Positions 50,226 to 60,244 of a stretch of DNA of 64,000 nucleotides are shown one piece after another (position 1 is the stretch's first letter; every line of letters begins with the position of its first letter). Made by a program: the position numbers and the translations under genes. The notes beneath the pieces are model-generated. The model did no database searches and was not told the DNA's origin. It was given only the letters and a program-made list of their open reading frames with translations. This stretch comes from Paramagnetospirillum caucaseum (GTDB lineage Bacteria > Pseudomonadota > Alphaproteobacteria > Rhodospirillales > Magnetospirillaceae), in contig NZ_AONQ01000014.1 of assembly GCF_000342045.1 (NCBI RefSeq), positions 1-64,000 of the forward strand. Reading direction: 5' to 3'.

Positions 50226-51512
50226 TTACAACTTCCGATCAAGTTCTCCGCGCCGACTGGCCATCCGCGCGGCCTCCATGATGTGGGGTCCCAGTTTATC
50301 CGCCAGGACGGAATTAATCACAGTATATCCAGCCGGCGTATAGTGAACATGGTCGCATGCGTAAGTCACGTCGGCAGGCTTGCTCGCGAATGCATGCGTC
50401 ATATCCAAGAATACCAACTGCTTTTGGCTTGCATAGCTCTTTGCCAGAGCAGTGACGCGCTCTCCGACGCGGCCAAAAAATTTCTCGCGAGCCTTCAGCG
50501 GCCCGGTATCCTTGCCCCAGGCACCCTTATCCCAATTTTCAAAAATTTCCTGTTCTTCTGTACTCATGGGCACGCCTTCATACATGATGGGCTGAAGAAC
50601 GTAGGCATACGACATCTGCGGCCAGCCGAGAGTCAGGGACAGGGAGGAACGGATATTGCGCTCGAGACGGTCAACCTGCGGAGCGAACCGCTCCTCGGCG
50701 GTAGGAACCGGAATCTCGACGCTGGCATCACCCTTTTCCAGGATATTTCGGGCGCGGGCGCGCTCCTTGGTGAGCTTGTTCAGGACCCGTCTGTAATTAT
50801 CCATGGTGAAGCGCGCCAGGGCCAGATGGTCCTGCAGAATGATCGGAAGCTGCTTCAGCAGCCCCCCAAAGGTGAACATATTGTTGTAGGAATCATAAAG
50901 GGCCAGCGCATCGCCGCCGTAATTGGACCGCAGCAATCCCTTGATGTCGCTGCCGCTCCACCCTTCACCGAATGAGTTGTAAAAGTCGTTTGCGCCATCG
51001 AACATGATGATGTAATCGGGGGCCAGGCCGGTGATGACTCGATCGAGCAGTGCCGATTCCTGAGCCGAGAAATAGGCACTGACTCCCGCGTTGATGACGT
51101 GCGGAACAAGATTGATCTTGTTTGCGGCGAACATCTCCTTGAGGGATGTCTCGAGCCGGGCGGTGATGCTCAGGGACGGAGCCGGGACGCAGCTTCCGGC
51201 CACCGTGCTGCCGCCCAGGATAAACACCCGGAATTCATTGGCCGGCTTGACGGTCAGGTCGCGGTCTCCGTCATCGCCATTGGTCACAAAGCCATGGCGA
51301 TCGGAAAACAGGGCTTTCTTGACACGGGAGTTCGGCTTATGGGCATAGCCCACATACGGGATATGAGTGAATTTCACATTCCGTTCCGAAAAATTCCCAT
51401 CTTTCTGCCCGTAGTAAATCTGTAGCGCGATCTCAGCAAGAATGAACGGCATGAGTGCAGCAAGGCAAAGAATAAAGAACTTCTTTGCAGGAGATGCACG
51501 TTCCAGGCTCAT
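50226..51512 (-). CDS. Membrane-anchored SGNH-hydrolase-like protein
   Basis: Protein of 428 aa with an N-terminal transmembrane helix (about 10-30; [19 protein letters not shown]) and a large extracytoplasmic part. SGNH blocks in order: [11 protein letters not shown] (I, Ser), [12 protein letters not shown] (II, Gly), [10 protein letters not shown] (III, GxND), [11 protein letters not shown] (V, DxxH), so the catalytic set seems complete. Such proteins often de-acetylate or acetylate-edit polysaccharides or act as esterases; the substrate is unknown. It lies between leuC and leuD on the same strand and is visibly less GC-rich than they are, suggesting later insertion. Confidence 0.78.
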   Translation of the reverse strand: MSLERASPAKKFFILCLAALMPFILAEIALQIYYGQKDGNFSERNVKFTHIPYVGYAHKPNSRVKKALFSDRHGFVTNGDDGDRDLTVKPANEFRVFILGGSTVAGSCVPAPSLSITARLETSLKEMFAANKINLVPHVINAGVSAYFSAQESALLDRVITGLAPDYIIMFDGANDFYNSFGEGWSGSDIKGLLRSNYGGDALALYDSYNNMFTFGGLLKQLPIILQDHLALARFTMDNYRRVLNKLTKERARARNILEKGDASVEIPVPTAEERFAPQVDRLERNIRSSLSLTLGWPQMSYAYVLQPIMYEGVPMSTEEQEIFENWDKGAWGKDTGPLKAREKFFGRVGERVTALAKSYASQKQLVFLDMTHAFASKPADVTYACDHVHYTPAGYTVINSVLADKLGPHIMEAARMASRRGELDRKL

Positions 51513-51599
51513 TGCGTCATTGCTCCCCGAATATCCGGACCATTTTCGACCTGTCGGGTTTAAAGCCCGTCATCTGCTCCGGTGGCCCGGTCTCGTCGC

Positions 51600-53003
51600 T
51601 TACAGACTCCGCACATCCGTCAGCCTGCCGGTGACGGCGGCGGCGGCGGCCATGGCGGGGCTGACCAGATGGGTGCGCCCGCCGCGGCCCTGGCGGCCCT
51701 CGAAATTGCGGTTCGAGGTCGACGCCGAGCGCTGGCCCGGCTTCAACTGGTCGGCGTTCATGGCCAGGCACATGGAGCAGCCGGGCTCGCGCCATTCGGC
51801 ACCCGCCTCGAGGAATACCTTGTCCAGGCCCTCTTCCTCGGCCTGCTCCTTGACCAGGCCCGAACCGGGAACCACCAGGACCTGGACGCCCGGGGCGACC
51901 TTGCGGCCCTTGAAGATCTCGGCGGCGGCGCGGAAATCCTCGATACGGCCGTTGGTGCACGAGCCGATGAACACTACGTCGATGGCGATGTCGGTGGCCT
52001 TCTGGCCGGCGGTGAGGCCCATGTAGTCGAGCGAGCGCTCGACGGCCTTGCGCTTGGCCTCGTCCTTGATGTCGGCGGGGTTGGGCACGGTGCCGGTGAT
52101 CGGAATGACGTCCTCGGGGCTGGTGCCCCAGGTGATCTGCGGCACCAGGGCGGAGGCGTCGAGGGTCACCTCGGCATCGAAATGGGCGCTTTCGTCGGTG
52201 AACAGGGTCTTCCAGTAGCTGACCGCTGCCTCGAAGGCGGCGCCCTTGGGCGAGCGCGGCTTGCCGGCGATGTAGGCGAAGGTCTTGTCGTCGGGGGCGA
52301 TCAGGCCGGCGCGGGCACCGGCCTCGATGGTCATGTTGCAGACCGTCATGCGGCCTTCCATGGACAGGTCGCGGATGGCCTCGCCGGCGAATTCCACCAC
52401 GTAGCCGGTCCCGCCGGCGGTGCCGATCTTGCCGATGATGGCCAGCACGATGTCCTTGGCGGTGACGCCGGAGCCGGGCTTGCCGGTCACGGTGATGCGC
52501 ATGTTCTTGGCCGGCTTCTGCACCAGGGTCTGGGTGGCCAGCACGTGCTCCACCTCGGAGGTGCCGATGCCGAAGGCCAGGGAGCCGAAGGCGCCGTGGG
52601 TGGCGGTGTGGGAATCACCGCAGACGATGGTGGTGCCGGGCAGGGTGAAACCCTGTTCCGGCCCGACGATGTGCACCACGCCCTGGCGGATGTCGTCCAT
52701 GGCGAAGTATTCGACGCCGAACTTCCGGGCGTTGGCTTCCAGGGTCTCGACCTGAATCCGGCTCTCCTCGTTCTCGATGCCCTTGGAGCGGTCGGTGGTC
52801 GGCACGTTGTGGTCGGCCACGGCCAGGGTCATCTCGGGATGGCGCACCTTGCGGCCCGACATCTCCAGGCCCTCGAAGGCCTGCGGGCTGGTGACCTCGT
52901 GGACCATGTGGCGGTCGATGTAGATCAGGCAGGTACCGTCGTCCTGGACGTCCACCAGATGGGCGTCCCAGATCTTGTCGAACAGCGTGCGGGGCTTGGC
53001 CAT
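51600..53003 (-). CDS. leuC: 3-isopropylmalate dehydratase large subunit
   Basis: Aconitase-family [4Fe-4S] subunit of 467 aa. Cluster cysteines are in [15 protein letters not shown] and the C-x2-C of [10 protein letters not shown]; the N-terminus [17 protein letters not shown] and [20 protein letters not shown] are diagnostic. The ATG at 53003 has AGGGATT upstream. Works with leuD, which is now displaced by about 1.5 kb. Confidence 0.98.
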   Translation of the reverse strand: MAKPRTLFDKIWDAHLVDVQDDGTCLIYIDRHMVHEVTSPQAFEGLEMSGRKVRHPEMTLAVADHNVPTTDRSKGIENEESRIQVETLEANARKFGVEYFAMDDIRQGVVHIVGPEQGFTLPGTTIVCGDSHTATHGAFGSLAFGIGTSEVEHVLATQTLVQKPAKNMRITVTGKPGSGVTAKDIVLAIIGKIGTAGGTGYVVEFAGEAIRDLSMEGRMTVCNMTIEAGARAGLIAPDDKTFAYIAGKPRSPKGAAFEAAVSYWKTLFTDESAHFDAEVTLDASALVPQITWGTSPEDVIPITGTVPNPADIKDEAKRKAVERSLDYMGLTAGQKATDIAIDVVFIGSCTNGRIEDFRAAAEIFKGRKVAPGVQVLVVPGSGLVKEQAEEEGLDKVFLEAGAEWREPGCSMCLAMNADQLKPGQRSASTSNRNFEGRQGRGGRTHLVSPAMAAAAAVTGRLTDVRSL

Positions 53004-53175
53004 GTCGAATCCCTAGAATGAAGCAGCACTCAGGCGGCCTGATATCTCGGGACGCGAACGCCCCTGGGGCTAAGAGGCCGCACCAACCAGTCAAGCATCC
53101 GGTCCCCGAACAGCCCCCTTCCCGGCGGGAAGGAGGCTGATACGAGGGCGGAACCAAGGAACCGAAAGGAAGAGA

Positions 53176-53622
53176 CTACTCTTCCTTGGCGGCGGCGACC
53201 TTGGCGGCCTTGACGGCGGCGGCGTCGGCGCGCTCGGCGGCGGCCACCTTGCCGGAATGGCCGGTGGTCTGCTCGGCGATACGGGCCGACTTGCCGCGAC
53301 GGTCGCGCAGGTAGTACAGCTTGGCCCGGCGTACGTCGCCGCGGCGCACCACCTCGATGGAGGCGATGTTCGGGGAGTACAGCGGGAAGATACGCTCGAC
53401 GCCCTCGCCGTAGCTGATCTTGCGCACCACGAAGGACGAGTTCAGGCCGTCGTTCTTGCGGGCGATGCAGACGCCCTCATAGGCCTGGACGCGCTCGCGG
53501 TTGCCTTCGATCACCTTGACGTTGACCTTCAGCGTATCGCCCGGAGCAAAGCTGGGGACGCCGCGATCGGCGGTCAGCTTCTCGATCTGCTCCTTCTCGA
53601 GCTGCTCAATGATGTTAACCAT
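53176..53622 (-). CDS. rplS: 50S ribosomal protein L19
   Basis: L19 at the subunit interface, 148 aa. Core blocks: [50 protein letters not shown] and [25 protein letters not shown]. The C-terminal ~30 residues are an Ala/Lys/Glu tail ([15 protein letters not shown]) beyond the usual ~115 aa, as seen in some alphaproteobacteria. It follows trmD with 3 bp between. Confidence 0.97.
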   Translation of the reverse strand: MVNIIEQLEKEQIEKLTADRGVPSFAPGDTLKVNVKVIEGNRERVQAYEGVCIARKNDGLNSSFVVRKISYGEGVERIFPLYSPNIASIEVVRRGDVRRAKLYYLRDRRGKSARIAEQTTGHSGKVAAAERADAAAVKAAKVAAAKEE

Positions 53623-53625
53623 GGC

Positions 53626-54345
53626 TCAACCCTCACTCACGTTCTTGGCCGCGACGTACCGATCCCAGAGATCGGGCCGGCGCTGCCGGGTTATGTCCTC
53701 CGCCTGACGTTTCCGCCATGCGCGAATCTTCTCGTGGTGACCGGAAAGCAGGACCTCCGGCACCGTTCGCCCGTCCCATACCTGGGGCCGGGTATAATGG
53801 GGATACTCAAGCAATCCCCATTCGAAGCTCTCTTCCGCCAGCGATTCCTCCTTCCCGATCACGCCGGGAAGCAGGCGGACGATGGCGTCCAACATCACCA
53901 GCGCCGCCGGCTCGCCGCCCGAAAGGACGAAATCGCCGGCGCTGATCTCGAGCGCCCCGTGGGCCTCCAGCAACCGCTGGTCGACCCCTTCGAAACGCCC
54001 GCACAGAACCCTCACACCCGGCCCCGCCGCCAGCTCACGAACCAGGTTCTGGTTCAGCAGCCGGCCGCGCGGCGTCATGTACACCAGAGGCCCCGGCGCC
54101 GGGCTGCCCTGGATGGCGGCGTCCAGCACGTCGGGACGCATCACCATTCCGGCTCCGCCGCCGAAGGGCGAGTCGTCCACCGACCGGTGCCTATCCGAAG
54201 CGAAGCTCCGGATATCCACCGTGTCGAGAGCCCACTTGCCCTCCTCCAGCGCCCTTCCTGCCAAAGACAGGCCGAGCGGCCCCGGAAACATCTCGGGGAA
54301 GATGGTGAGCAATGTGGCCCGCCAGGGGTCCCTATGCTCCACCAT
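53626..54345 (-). CDS. trmD: tRNA (guanine(37)-N(1))-methyltransferase
   Basis: SPOUT methyltransferase of 239 aa preventing frameshifting at tRNA position 37. Motifs: [43 protein letters not shown], the knot region [15 protein letters not shown] and [19 protein letters not shown], and a C-terminal domain. The ATG at 54345 has AGGAGAGGA upstream and overlaps rimM by 14 bp. Confidence 0.97.
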   Translation of the reverse strand: MVEHRDPWRATLLTIFPEMFPGPLGLSLAGRALEEGKWALDTVDIRSFASDRHRSVDDSPFGGGAGMVMRPDVLDAAIQGSPAPGPLVYMTPRGRLLNQNLVRELAAGPGVRVLCGRFEGVDQRLLEAHGALEISAGDFVLSGGEPAALVMLDAIVRLLPGVIGKEESLAEESFEWGLLEYPHYTRPQVWDGRTVPEVLLSGHHEKIRAWRKRQAEDITRQRRPDLWDRYVAAKNVSEG

Positions 54346-54865
54346 TCCTCTCCTCGTTCTCATCGGGCGCGTAGACCGGCGGAACCACCACCAGCCGACC
54401 GCCCGCAATATCCACTTCCGGCACCGAGTCCTTGGTGAAGGGCACCATCATGTCGCCTTTCGGCTCCAGCTTGATGTCCAGCACGTCACCGGCCCCGTAA
54501 TCGGCCACCGCCTTGACGGTGCCCAACCTCTTGCCGTCGACCGCCTCCACCACCAGCCCGATCAGATCGGAATAGAGGAACTCGTCCTCGGCCAATCTGC
54601 CGGGGAGACGCTCGCGGGGCACCCACAATCCGGTGCCCTTCAGCGCCTCGGCGGCGTTGCGGTCGGCAATTCCCTCCAGCGTGGCGATGACCAGGCCCTT
54701 GACCTCGCCCGTCACCTTCAGCCGGAATTTGGTGCCGCCCGCCTCGTCCTCCATCGGGGAGTAATAGCCGATATCGGCCGGCTCCTCGGTAAAGCTCTTG
54801 ATGCGGACCGCACCCCGGACCCCATGGACGCCGACGATCACGCCGACGCGGACACGAGGTCCCAT
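54332..54865 (-). CDS. rimM: Ribosome maturation factor RimM
   Basis: 30S head assembly factor of 177 aa with an N-terminal RimM barrel ([20 protein letters not shown]) and a C-terminal PRC-barrel ([24 protein letters not shown], then [19 protein letters not shown]). It sits between rpsP and trmD as in most bacteria. Confidence 0.96.
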   Translation of the reverse strand: MGPRVRVGVIVGVHGVRGAVRIKSFTEEPADIGYYSPMEDEAGGTKFRLKVTGEVKGLVIATLEGIADRNAAEALKGTGLWVPRERLPGRLAEDEFLYSDLIGLVVEAVDGKRLGTVKAVADYGAGDVLDIKLEPKGDMMVPFTKDSVPEVDIAGGRLVVVPPVYAPDENEERNGGA

Positions 54866-54871
54866 GGGGAA

Positions 54872-55246
54872 TTACTCGCCCGCTTCGGAAGCGGCGGCGG
54901 CGGCGGCCGCGTCGCGCTCGGCCTGGTCCTTGGCGCGCTGCAGCGCCTTGGCCTTGGGCTGGGGCTGCTTGGTCTGCTCAGGCCGCGCCGGCTTGGCGAT
55001 CAGGCCCTTGTCGGCGAAGAAGCGGACCAGACGGTCGGTCGGCTGGGCGCCGACGGAGAGCCAATGCTTGACGCGGTCCTCGTCGAGAATCCAGCGCTGG
55101 CCGTTGTCGTTCGGCAGCATGGGGTTGTAGGTGCCCACCTTCTCGATGAAGCGGCCATCGCGCGGCGCGCGGGCGTCGGCGACGACGATCTTGTAGAACG
55201 GACGCTTCTTGGCGCCGCCGCGGGAGAGACGAATCTTCAGAGCCAT
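54872..55246 (-). CDS. rpsP: 30S ribosomal protein S16
   Basis: S16 of 124 aa. The N-terminus [30 protein letters not shown] (split by family convention) and [30 protein letters not shown]-like blocks are typical. A C-terminal Ala/Lys/Glu extension of about 40 residues goes beyond the ~80-aa core. Rather close to ffh upstream (46 bp). Confidence 0.97.
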   Translation of the reverse strand: MALKIRLSRGGAKKRPFYKIVVADARAPRDGRFIEKVGTYNPMLPNDNGQRWILDEDRVKHWLSVGAQPTDRLVRFFADKGLIAKPARPEQTKQPQPKAKALQRAKDQAERDAAAAAAASEAGE

Positions 55247-55292
55247 TCTTAGGTCTTCCTCTGTTCGAAACCGAATAACCTTTGGGCGCCGG

Positions 55293-56660
55293 TCAGCGCC
55301 CGAACTTCATGCCGGGGGGCAGCAGGCCGCCGATGCCGTGCCGCATCAGCCCCTTCTGACCCAGCTTGCCGACCTTCTTCATCATGTCGGCCATCTGCTG
55401 ATACTGCTTGAGCAGCTTGTTGACGTCCTGGACCTCGACCCCGGCGCCCGCGGCGATGCGCTTCTTGCGCGACGCCTTGATCAGGTCGGGATTGCGGCGC
55501 TCGGCCTTGGTCATGGACGTGATGATCGCTTCCTGGCGGGCGACCATCTTGTTGTCGATATTGGCGTCCTTCAGCGCGCCGGCCATCTTGCCGATGCCGG
55601 GCAGCATGCCGAGGATGCCCTTCAGGTCACCCATCTTGCGGACCTGGGCGAATTGCTTGCGCATGTCGTCCAGGTCGAACTTGCCCTTCTCCATGCGCTT
55701 GGCAAGACGCTCGGCCTCTTCCTGGTCCAGCGTCTCCATGGCCTTCTCGACCAGGCCGACCACGTCGCCCATGCCGAGAATGCGCCCGGCGATGCGGTCC
55801 GGGTGGAAGACTTCCAGGGCGTCGAGCTTTTCGCCGGCACCCAGGAACTTGATGGGCCGCCCGGTGATGGCGCGCATGGACAGGGCGGCGCCGCCACGGG
55901 CGTCGCCGTCGATACGGGTGAGAACGATGCCGGTGACGCCGACCTTCTCGTTGAATTCGCGCGCCAGGGTGACGGCATCCTGGCCGGTCATGGCGTCGGT
56001 GACCAGCAGGGTCTCGGTGGGCTGGGTGGCGTCGCGCACGGCGGCGACCTCGGCCATCAGCTCCTGGTCGATGTGCAGGCGGCCGGCGGTGTCGAGAATG
56101 ACGACATCGTAGCCTTCCTTGCGGCCCACGTCGACGGCCCGCCTGGAGATGGCCACCGGCATCTCGCCCATGACGATGGGCAGGCTGCCCACCTCGGCCT
56201 GTCCGGCCAGAATCTGCAATTGCTGCTGGGCGGCGGGGCGGTAGACGTCGAGCGAAGCGAGAAGAACCTTCTTCTTCTCCTTCTTGAGCTTCAAGGCGAT
56301 CTTGGCCGAGGTGGTGGTCTTGCCCGACCCCTGCAGGCCGACCATCAGGATGACCACCGGCGGCACGGCGCTGAGGTTGAGCTCGGTACCCTTGGTGCCC
56401 AGGGTGGCGATCAGCTCGTCGTGGACGATCTTCACCACCATCTGGCCGGGGGTGACCGACTTGATCACCTCCTGGCCGACGGCGCGGGCCTTGACCCGGC
56501 CGATGAATTCCTTGACCACGGAGAGCGCGACGTCGGCCTCGAGCAGGGCGACGCGAACCTCGCGCAGGGCCTCGGTGACGTCGGCTTCCGACAGGGCGCC
56601 ACGGCCCGTCAGCTTCTCGAACACCTTACCCAGTCTTGAGCTCAAGCTCTCGAACATCAT
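55293..56660 (-). CDS. ffh: Signal recognition particle protein
   Basis: SRP54 GTPase of 455 aa that binds signal sequences and targets ribosomes to FtsY. NG domain (1-~295): G1 [45 protein letters not shown] domain (~300-455) is methionine-rich ([33 protein letters not shown]). First gene of the ffh-rpsP-rimM-trmD-rplS-leuC cluster on the minus strand. Confidence 0.98.
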   Translation of the reverse strand: MMFESLSSRLGKVFEKLTGRGALSEADVTEALREVRVALLEADVALSVVKEFIGRVKARAVGQEVIKSVTPGQMVVKIVHDELIATLGTKGTELNLSAVPPVVILMVGLQGSGKTTTSAKIALKLKKEKKKVLLASLDVYRPAAQQQLQILAGQAEVGSLPIVMGEMPVAISRRAVDVGRKEGYDVVILDTAGRLHIDQELMAEVAAVRDATQPTETLLVTDAMTGQDAVTLAREFNEKVGVTGIVLTRIDGDARGGAALSMRAITGRPIKFLGAGEKLDALEVFHPDRIAGRILGMGDVVGLVEKAMETLDQEEAERLAKRMEKGKFDLDDMRKQFAQVRKMGDLKGILGMLPGIGKMAGALKDANIDNKMVARQEAIITSMTKAERRNPDLIKASRKKRIAAGAGVEVQDVNKLLKQYQQMADMMKKVGKLGQKGLMRHGIGGLLPPGMKFGR

Positions 56661-56849
56661 CCAGGCCCAAAAACAATTACACGCCGGTGCGCGACACTCG
56701 CGGACCAGCGGGCCTCCTCGGAGGCGGGGATCTCCAGAACTCTGAAGAGGATGGGGTTCTAGTCCGTCGCGGCGGAAGAGTCAACAGGAATGGCGGCCGG
56801 GACGGCCGCGCTCCATGGCGTTTTCGGAGCGCGGGCATCCTGTCCGCAT

Positions 56850-58610
56850 TCAGGCCCGCTCGGGCTTGCCCTTGCGGGGACCGTCCTTCTTGTCCTTCCA
56901 TGGGGCCTTCTTCGGCCCGCCGGTCTTCGGCCCGATGGGCTTGACCCCGGCGGGGACGGGGCCGGCGGCGGGTTCCGAGGCGTGCTCGGCCAGGCGCTCG
57001 ATGCGCACCTCGGCCTTTTCGATCTGGCGGAGCGCGGTGGCGAAGCGGTCGGCGGTGGCGGCGTCGATCTCGAAGCGGGTCTCGCGCTCGAAGATGCGGA
57101 TGGCGCCGATCTCCGCCTTGGTGATCTTGCCCTGGCGGCAGATCATGGGGATCAGCCAGCGCGGATCGGCGTTCTTCTGGCGGCCGATATTCATGCGGAA
57201 CCATACGGCTCCGCCGGGCAGGCCGGGGCCTTTGCCCTCGCGCGGCGGGCGGGGTTCGCGCTCGCGGTGCTCCCGGGGTTCCCGAGACGGCGAGCCGGGG
57301 CCGGGATCGAACACTTCCTCGGCGGCGGGCAGGTGCGAGCGGTACATGCGCACCAGGGCGGCGGCGATCTCCTCGGCCGGGCGCTCGGCCAGCAGGGCCT
57401 TGGCCATGGCCAGATCGTCCTCGGTGGTCTCCTCGGTGAGCAGCGGGCTGGTCAGCAGGCGCTCCTGGTCCAGCTTGCGGATGTCTTCGGCCGAGGGCGC
57501 CCCGCTCCAGATGGCCTGGAGTCCGGCGGTCTGCAGCAGCATGTCCGCCTTGCGCCGCCGGGACAGCTGGACCAGCAGCACGCTCACCCCCTTCTTGCCC
57601 GCCCGGCCGGTGCGGCCGGAGCGGTGCTGCAGGGTCTGGGCGTTCTGCGGCAGTTCGGCATGGATCACCAGCCCGAGATTGGGCAGGTCGATGCCGCGTG
57701 CCGCCACGTCGGTGGCGACGCAGACCCGGGCGCGGCCGTCGCGGAGCGCCTGCAGCGCGTTGTTGCGCTCGTTCTGGCCCAACTCGCCCGACAGGGCCAC
57801 GGCGGCGAAGCCGCGCTCCAGCAGGATGGCCTGGAGGTGACGCACCGAATCGCGCGTGTTGCAGAACACCATGGCGGTGGGCGATTCGAAATAGCGCAGC
57901 AGGTTGACCACCGCGTGCTCGATCTCGTTGGGAGCCACCCGCACGGCGCGGTATTCGATGTCGGCATGGCCTTGCGTCCCGGCCGAGACGGCGATGCGCC
58001 AGGCGTTGCGCTGGTAGCGCTTGGCCATGGAAACGATGCCGTGGGGCAGGGTGGCCGAGAACAAAAGGGTGCGGCGCTCCTGGGGCGTGGCCTCCAGGAT
58101 GAATTCCAGGTCCTCGCGGAAGCCGAGGTCGAGCATCTCGTCGGCCTCGTCCAGCACCACCGCCTTCAGGCGGTTGATGCGCAACCCGCCGCGCTCCAGG
58201 TGGTCGCGCAGGCGCCCGGGGGTGCCCACCACGATATGAGCGCCCTGGCCCAGCATGCGCTGCTCGGCGCGGGGATCCATGCCGCCGACGCAGGAGACCA
58301 CGCGGGCACCGGCATGCTCGTACAGCCAGGTCAGCTCGCGGTGGACCTGCAGCGCCAGCTCGCGGGTCGGGGCGACGATCAGGGCCAGGGGCTCGGCCGC
58401 CGGCTCCAGCACGAAGGAATCGCCCAGAAGGGTGTCGGCGATGGCCAGGCCGTAGGCCACGGTCTTGCCGGACCCGGTCTGCGCCGAGACCAGCAGGTCG
58501 CGGCCCGCGGCGCCGGGTTCGAGCACGGCTTCCTGAACGGCGGTGGGGTCGGTGTAGTCGCGCTCGGTCAGAGCCTTGAGCAGCGGATGGCCCGCGGGAA
58601 AGAAGTCCAT
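56850..58610 (-). CDS. DEAD-box RNA helicase with DbpA-type RNA-binding domain
   Basis: ATP-dependent RNA helicase of 586 aa. Motifs in order: Q-like PTAVQEAVLEP, I SAQTGSGKT, Ia APTRELALQ, II VLDEADEMLD, III LFSATLP, IV VFCNTRDSV, V ATDVAARGID, VI HRSGRTGRAGK. After an Arg/Pro/Glu linker (about 425-460) comes a DbpA-like RNA-binding domain (AVWFRMNIGRQKNADPRWLIPMI), then a basic tail ending GKPERA. This arrangement resembles CsdA/DeaD and DbpA helicases in ribosome assembly or mRNA decay. The start ATG at 58610 is family-based; the frame continues upstream. Confidence 0.9.
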   Translation of the reverse strand: MDFFPAGHPLLKALTERDYTDPTAVQEAVLEPGAAGRDLLVSAQTGSGKTVAYGLAIADTLLGDSFVLEPAAEPLALIVAPTRELALQVHRELTWLYEHAGARVVSCVGGMDPRAEQRMLGQGAHIVVGTPGRLRDHLERGGLRINRLKAVVLDEADEMLDLGFREDLEFILEATPQERRTLLFSATLPHGIVSMAKRYQRNAWRIAVSAGTQGHADIEYRAVRVAPNEIEHAVVNLLRYFESPTAMVFCNTRDSVRHLQAILLERGFAAVALSGELGQNERNNALQALRDGRARVCVATDVAARGIDLPNLGLVIHAELPQNAQTLQHRSGRTGRAGKKGVSVLLVQLSRRRKADMLLQTAGLQAIWSGAPSAEDIRKLDQERLLTSPLLTEETTEDDLAMAKALLAERPAEEIAAALVRMYRSHLPAAEEVFDPGPGSPSREPREHREREPRPPREGKGPGLPGGAVWFRMNIGRQKNADPRWLIPMICRQGKITKAEIGAIRIFERETRFEIDAATADRFATALRQIEKAEVRIERLAEHASEPAAGPVPAGVKPIGPKTGGPKKAPWKDKKDGPRKGKPERA

Positions 58611-58838
58611 GGAGAGGTGGGTGCTTTCTTCAGAAATAAAGGGGGGCGCTGGCCCCGGGCTTTCCGCCAAGGGGCGGCAAGCGACGCGGTGAGATATCAC
58701 GATTCCCGTCGCCATGACCAAGAATATTGATCCGCCCGCCGGACAGCCCAGCCGTGCGCCCGCCGAAGAACCGCCGTTCAGGCCCCGTTCATCCGGCGGC
58801 GGCTACGGTTGGCTTGGATTAATTCCGCGCGTACAGCC

Positions 58839-58849
58839 GGGGGGGGGGG
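58839..58849 (+). repeat. Homopolymeric G11 tract just upstream of adenylate cyclase
   Basis: Eleven G in a row end 7 bp before the ATG at 58857 and form part of the ribosome-binding region. Such tracts can change length by slippage and alter translation. Confidence 0.9.
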
Positions 58850-58856
58850 AGCGAGC

Positions 58857-60152
58857 ATGACCGCCATCATAGAGCCCGTGGATCAGCCTTTTCCCATCCG
58901 CCGGCTGTTCCTCACCCGGATGATCCCGGCCCTGGTGGTTTCGGCGTTGATCCTGCTGGCCGGCGGCTGGCTGTCGGTGACCTCGCTGGAGCGCCGCGTC
59001 TATCTGGAGACGACCCAGCGCCGGGTGGAGAACGCCGTGCATCTGGTGGAGAAGGCCGAGGCCGCCATCTGGTCGCGCCTGATCGCCGGAGAGAATCCGG
59101 CGGTGGTGTTCGCCGACCCGGCCAGCGCCCGGGCCCGCTTTCTGCTGGAGGCGGTGGCCAATGACGGCCACGTCTACAAGCTGAAGATCTTCAACGAGCG
59201 CGGCATCACGCTGTATGCCTCGGACAGCGCCGACCTCGGGGTGCGCGAGGAGAATGCCCTGATGCGCCGGGTGCTGCGCAACCTGCGCCCCGAGATCGAG
59301 ACCACTCTGCGCGGCGACCTGTCGCTTTATGAAATCTATATTCCCGTCCAGAGCGGCGGCCATACCATCGCCTTCGAGGTCTACGAGCCGTCCAGCGTGC
59401 TCGACGACATCATCTTCGACAGCTTCGCCCGGTTCGCCGTGCTGCCGGCGCTGATCCTGCTGGCCTTCGGCGTGTGGCTTCACCGGGTGGTGAGCAAGGC
59501 CCAGGCCGATATCGACGGTCGGGTCAACGTGCAGCAGAGCCTGCGCCGCCAGTTGGAGCGCTTCGTGTCGCAAAGCGCCGGCGCGGCAGCGCGCCTGTCC
59601 CCCGACGGGGTGGTGCCGACCACCCGCGCCGGGATGACCCTGTTTTATTCCGACGTCCGCGACTTCTCCAGCCTGGCCGAGTTCCATCCGCCCAGGGCGA
59701 CGGTGGATTTTCTCAACGAACTGATGACCCGTCAGGTGGAGATCGTCACCAATCATGGCGGCGACGTGGACAAGATGATCGGCGACGCCTTGCTGGTGCG
59801 CTTCGAGGGCAGCGACCGCGAGGCCCGGGCCCTGGCGGCGGCTCAGGCCGTGCTGTCCGATCTGGCGGCGCGTCCCATGGCCCGCTCCATCGGCATCGGC
59901 ATCTATGACGGCGAGGCCATCCTGGGCGCCATCGGCCCCAAGGAGCGGCAGGACTTCACGGTGATCGGCGACAGCGTCAATCTGGCGGCCCGGTTATGCT
60001 CCTTGGCCGAGGCCAACCAGTTGGTCATCGACGAACTGGCCCTGCGCCGCTCGGGCCTGCCCGATACCGGCTTTTCGGCCGCCGAGGAGAACAAGGTCAA
60101 GGGCCGGGCCGGACTGGTCAGTGTTCGCCGCTGGTCGCCAGTCCAGGCATAA
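58857..60152 (+). CDS. Membrane class III adenylate/guanylate cyclase
   Basis: Protein of 431 aa: an N-terminal transmembrane helix (about 22-45), a periplasmic sensor-like region (about 46-190), a second transmembrane helix (about 193-215), then a class III cyclase domain (about 245-425). Catalytic features: metal Asp in LFYSDVRDFSSLAEF and DKMIGDALLVRFEG, the Lys of DKMIGD and the Asp of QDFTVIGDSVNLAAR fit adenylate (rather than guanylate) selection, and the Asn/Arg of NLAAR are the transition-state residues. Ligand unknown. Start chosen by the ribosome site GGGGGAGCGAGC, which includes a G11 tract. Confidence 0.88.
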   Translation: MTAIIEPVDQPFPIRRLFLTRMIPALVVSALILLAGGWLSVTSLERRVYLETTQRRVENAVHLVEKAEAAIWSRLIAGENPAVVFADPASARARFLLEAVANDGHVYKLKIFNERGITLYASDSADLGVREENALMRRVLRNLRPEIETTLRGDLSLYEIYIPVQSGGHTIAFEVYEPSSVLDDIIFDSFARFAVLPALILLAFGVWLHRVVSKAQADIDGRVNVQQSLRRQLERFVSQSAGAAARLSPDGVVPTTRAGMTLFYSDVRDFSSLAEFHPPRATVDFLNELMTRQVEIVTNHGGDVDKMIGDALLVRFEGSDREARALAAAQAVLSDLAARPMARSIGIGIYDGEAILGAIGPKERQDFTVIGDSVNLAARLCSLAEANQLVIDELALRRSGLPDTGFSAAEENKVKGRAGLVSVRRWSPVQA

Positions 60153-60244
60153 CAAATTGATAGGACCCGTTCCTTCACTAAAACTTCAGACTCTGTCGGG
60201 AATAGTACCAAGTTGAACCAGTGCGAATTGTCCCAAGGGGTCTG

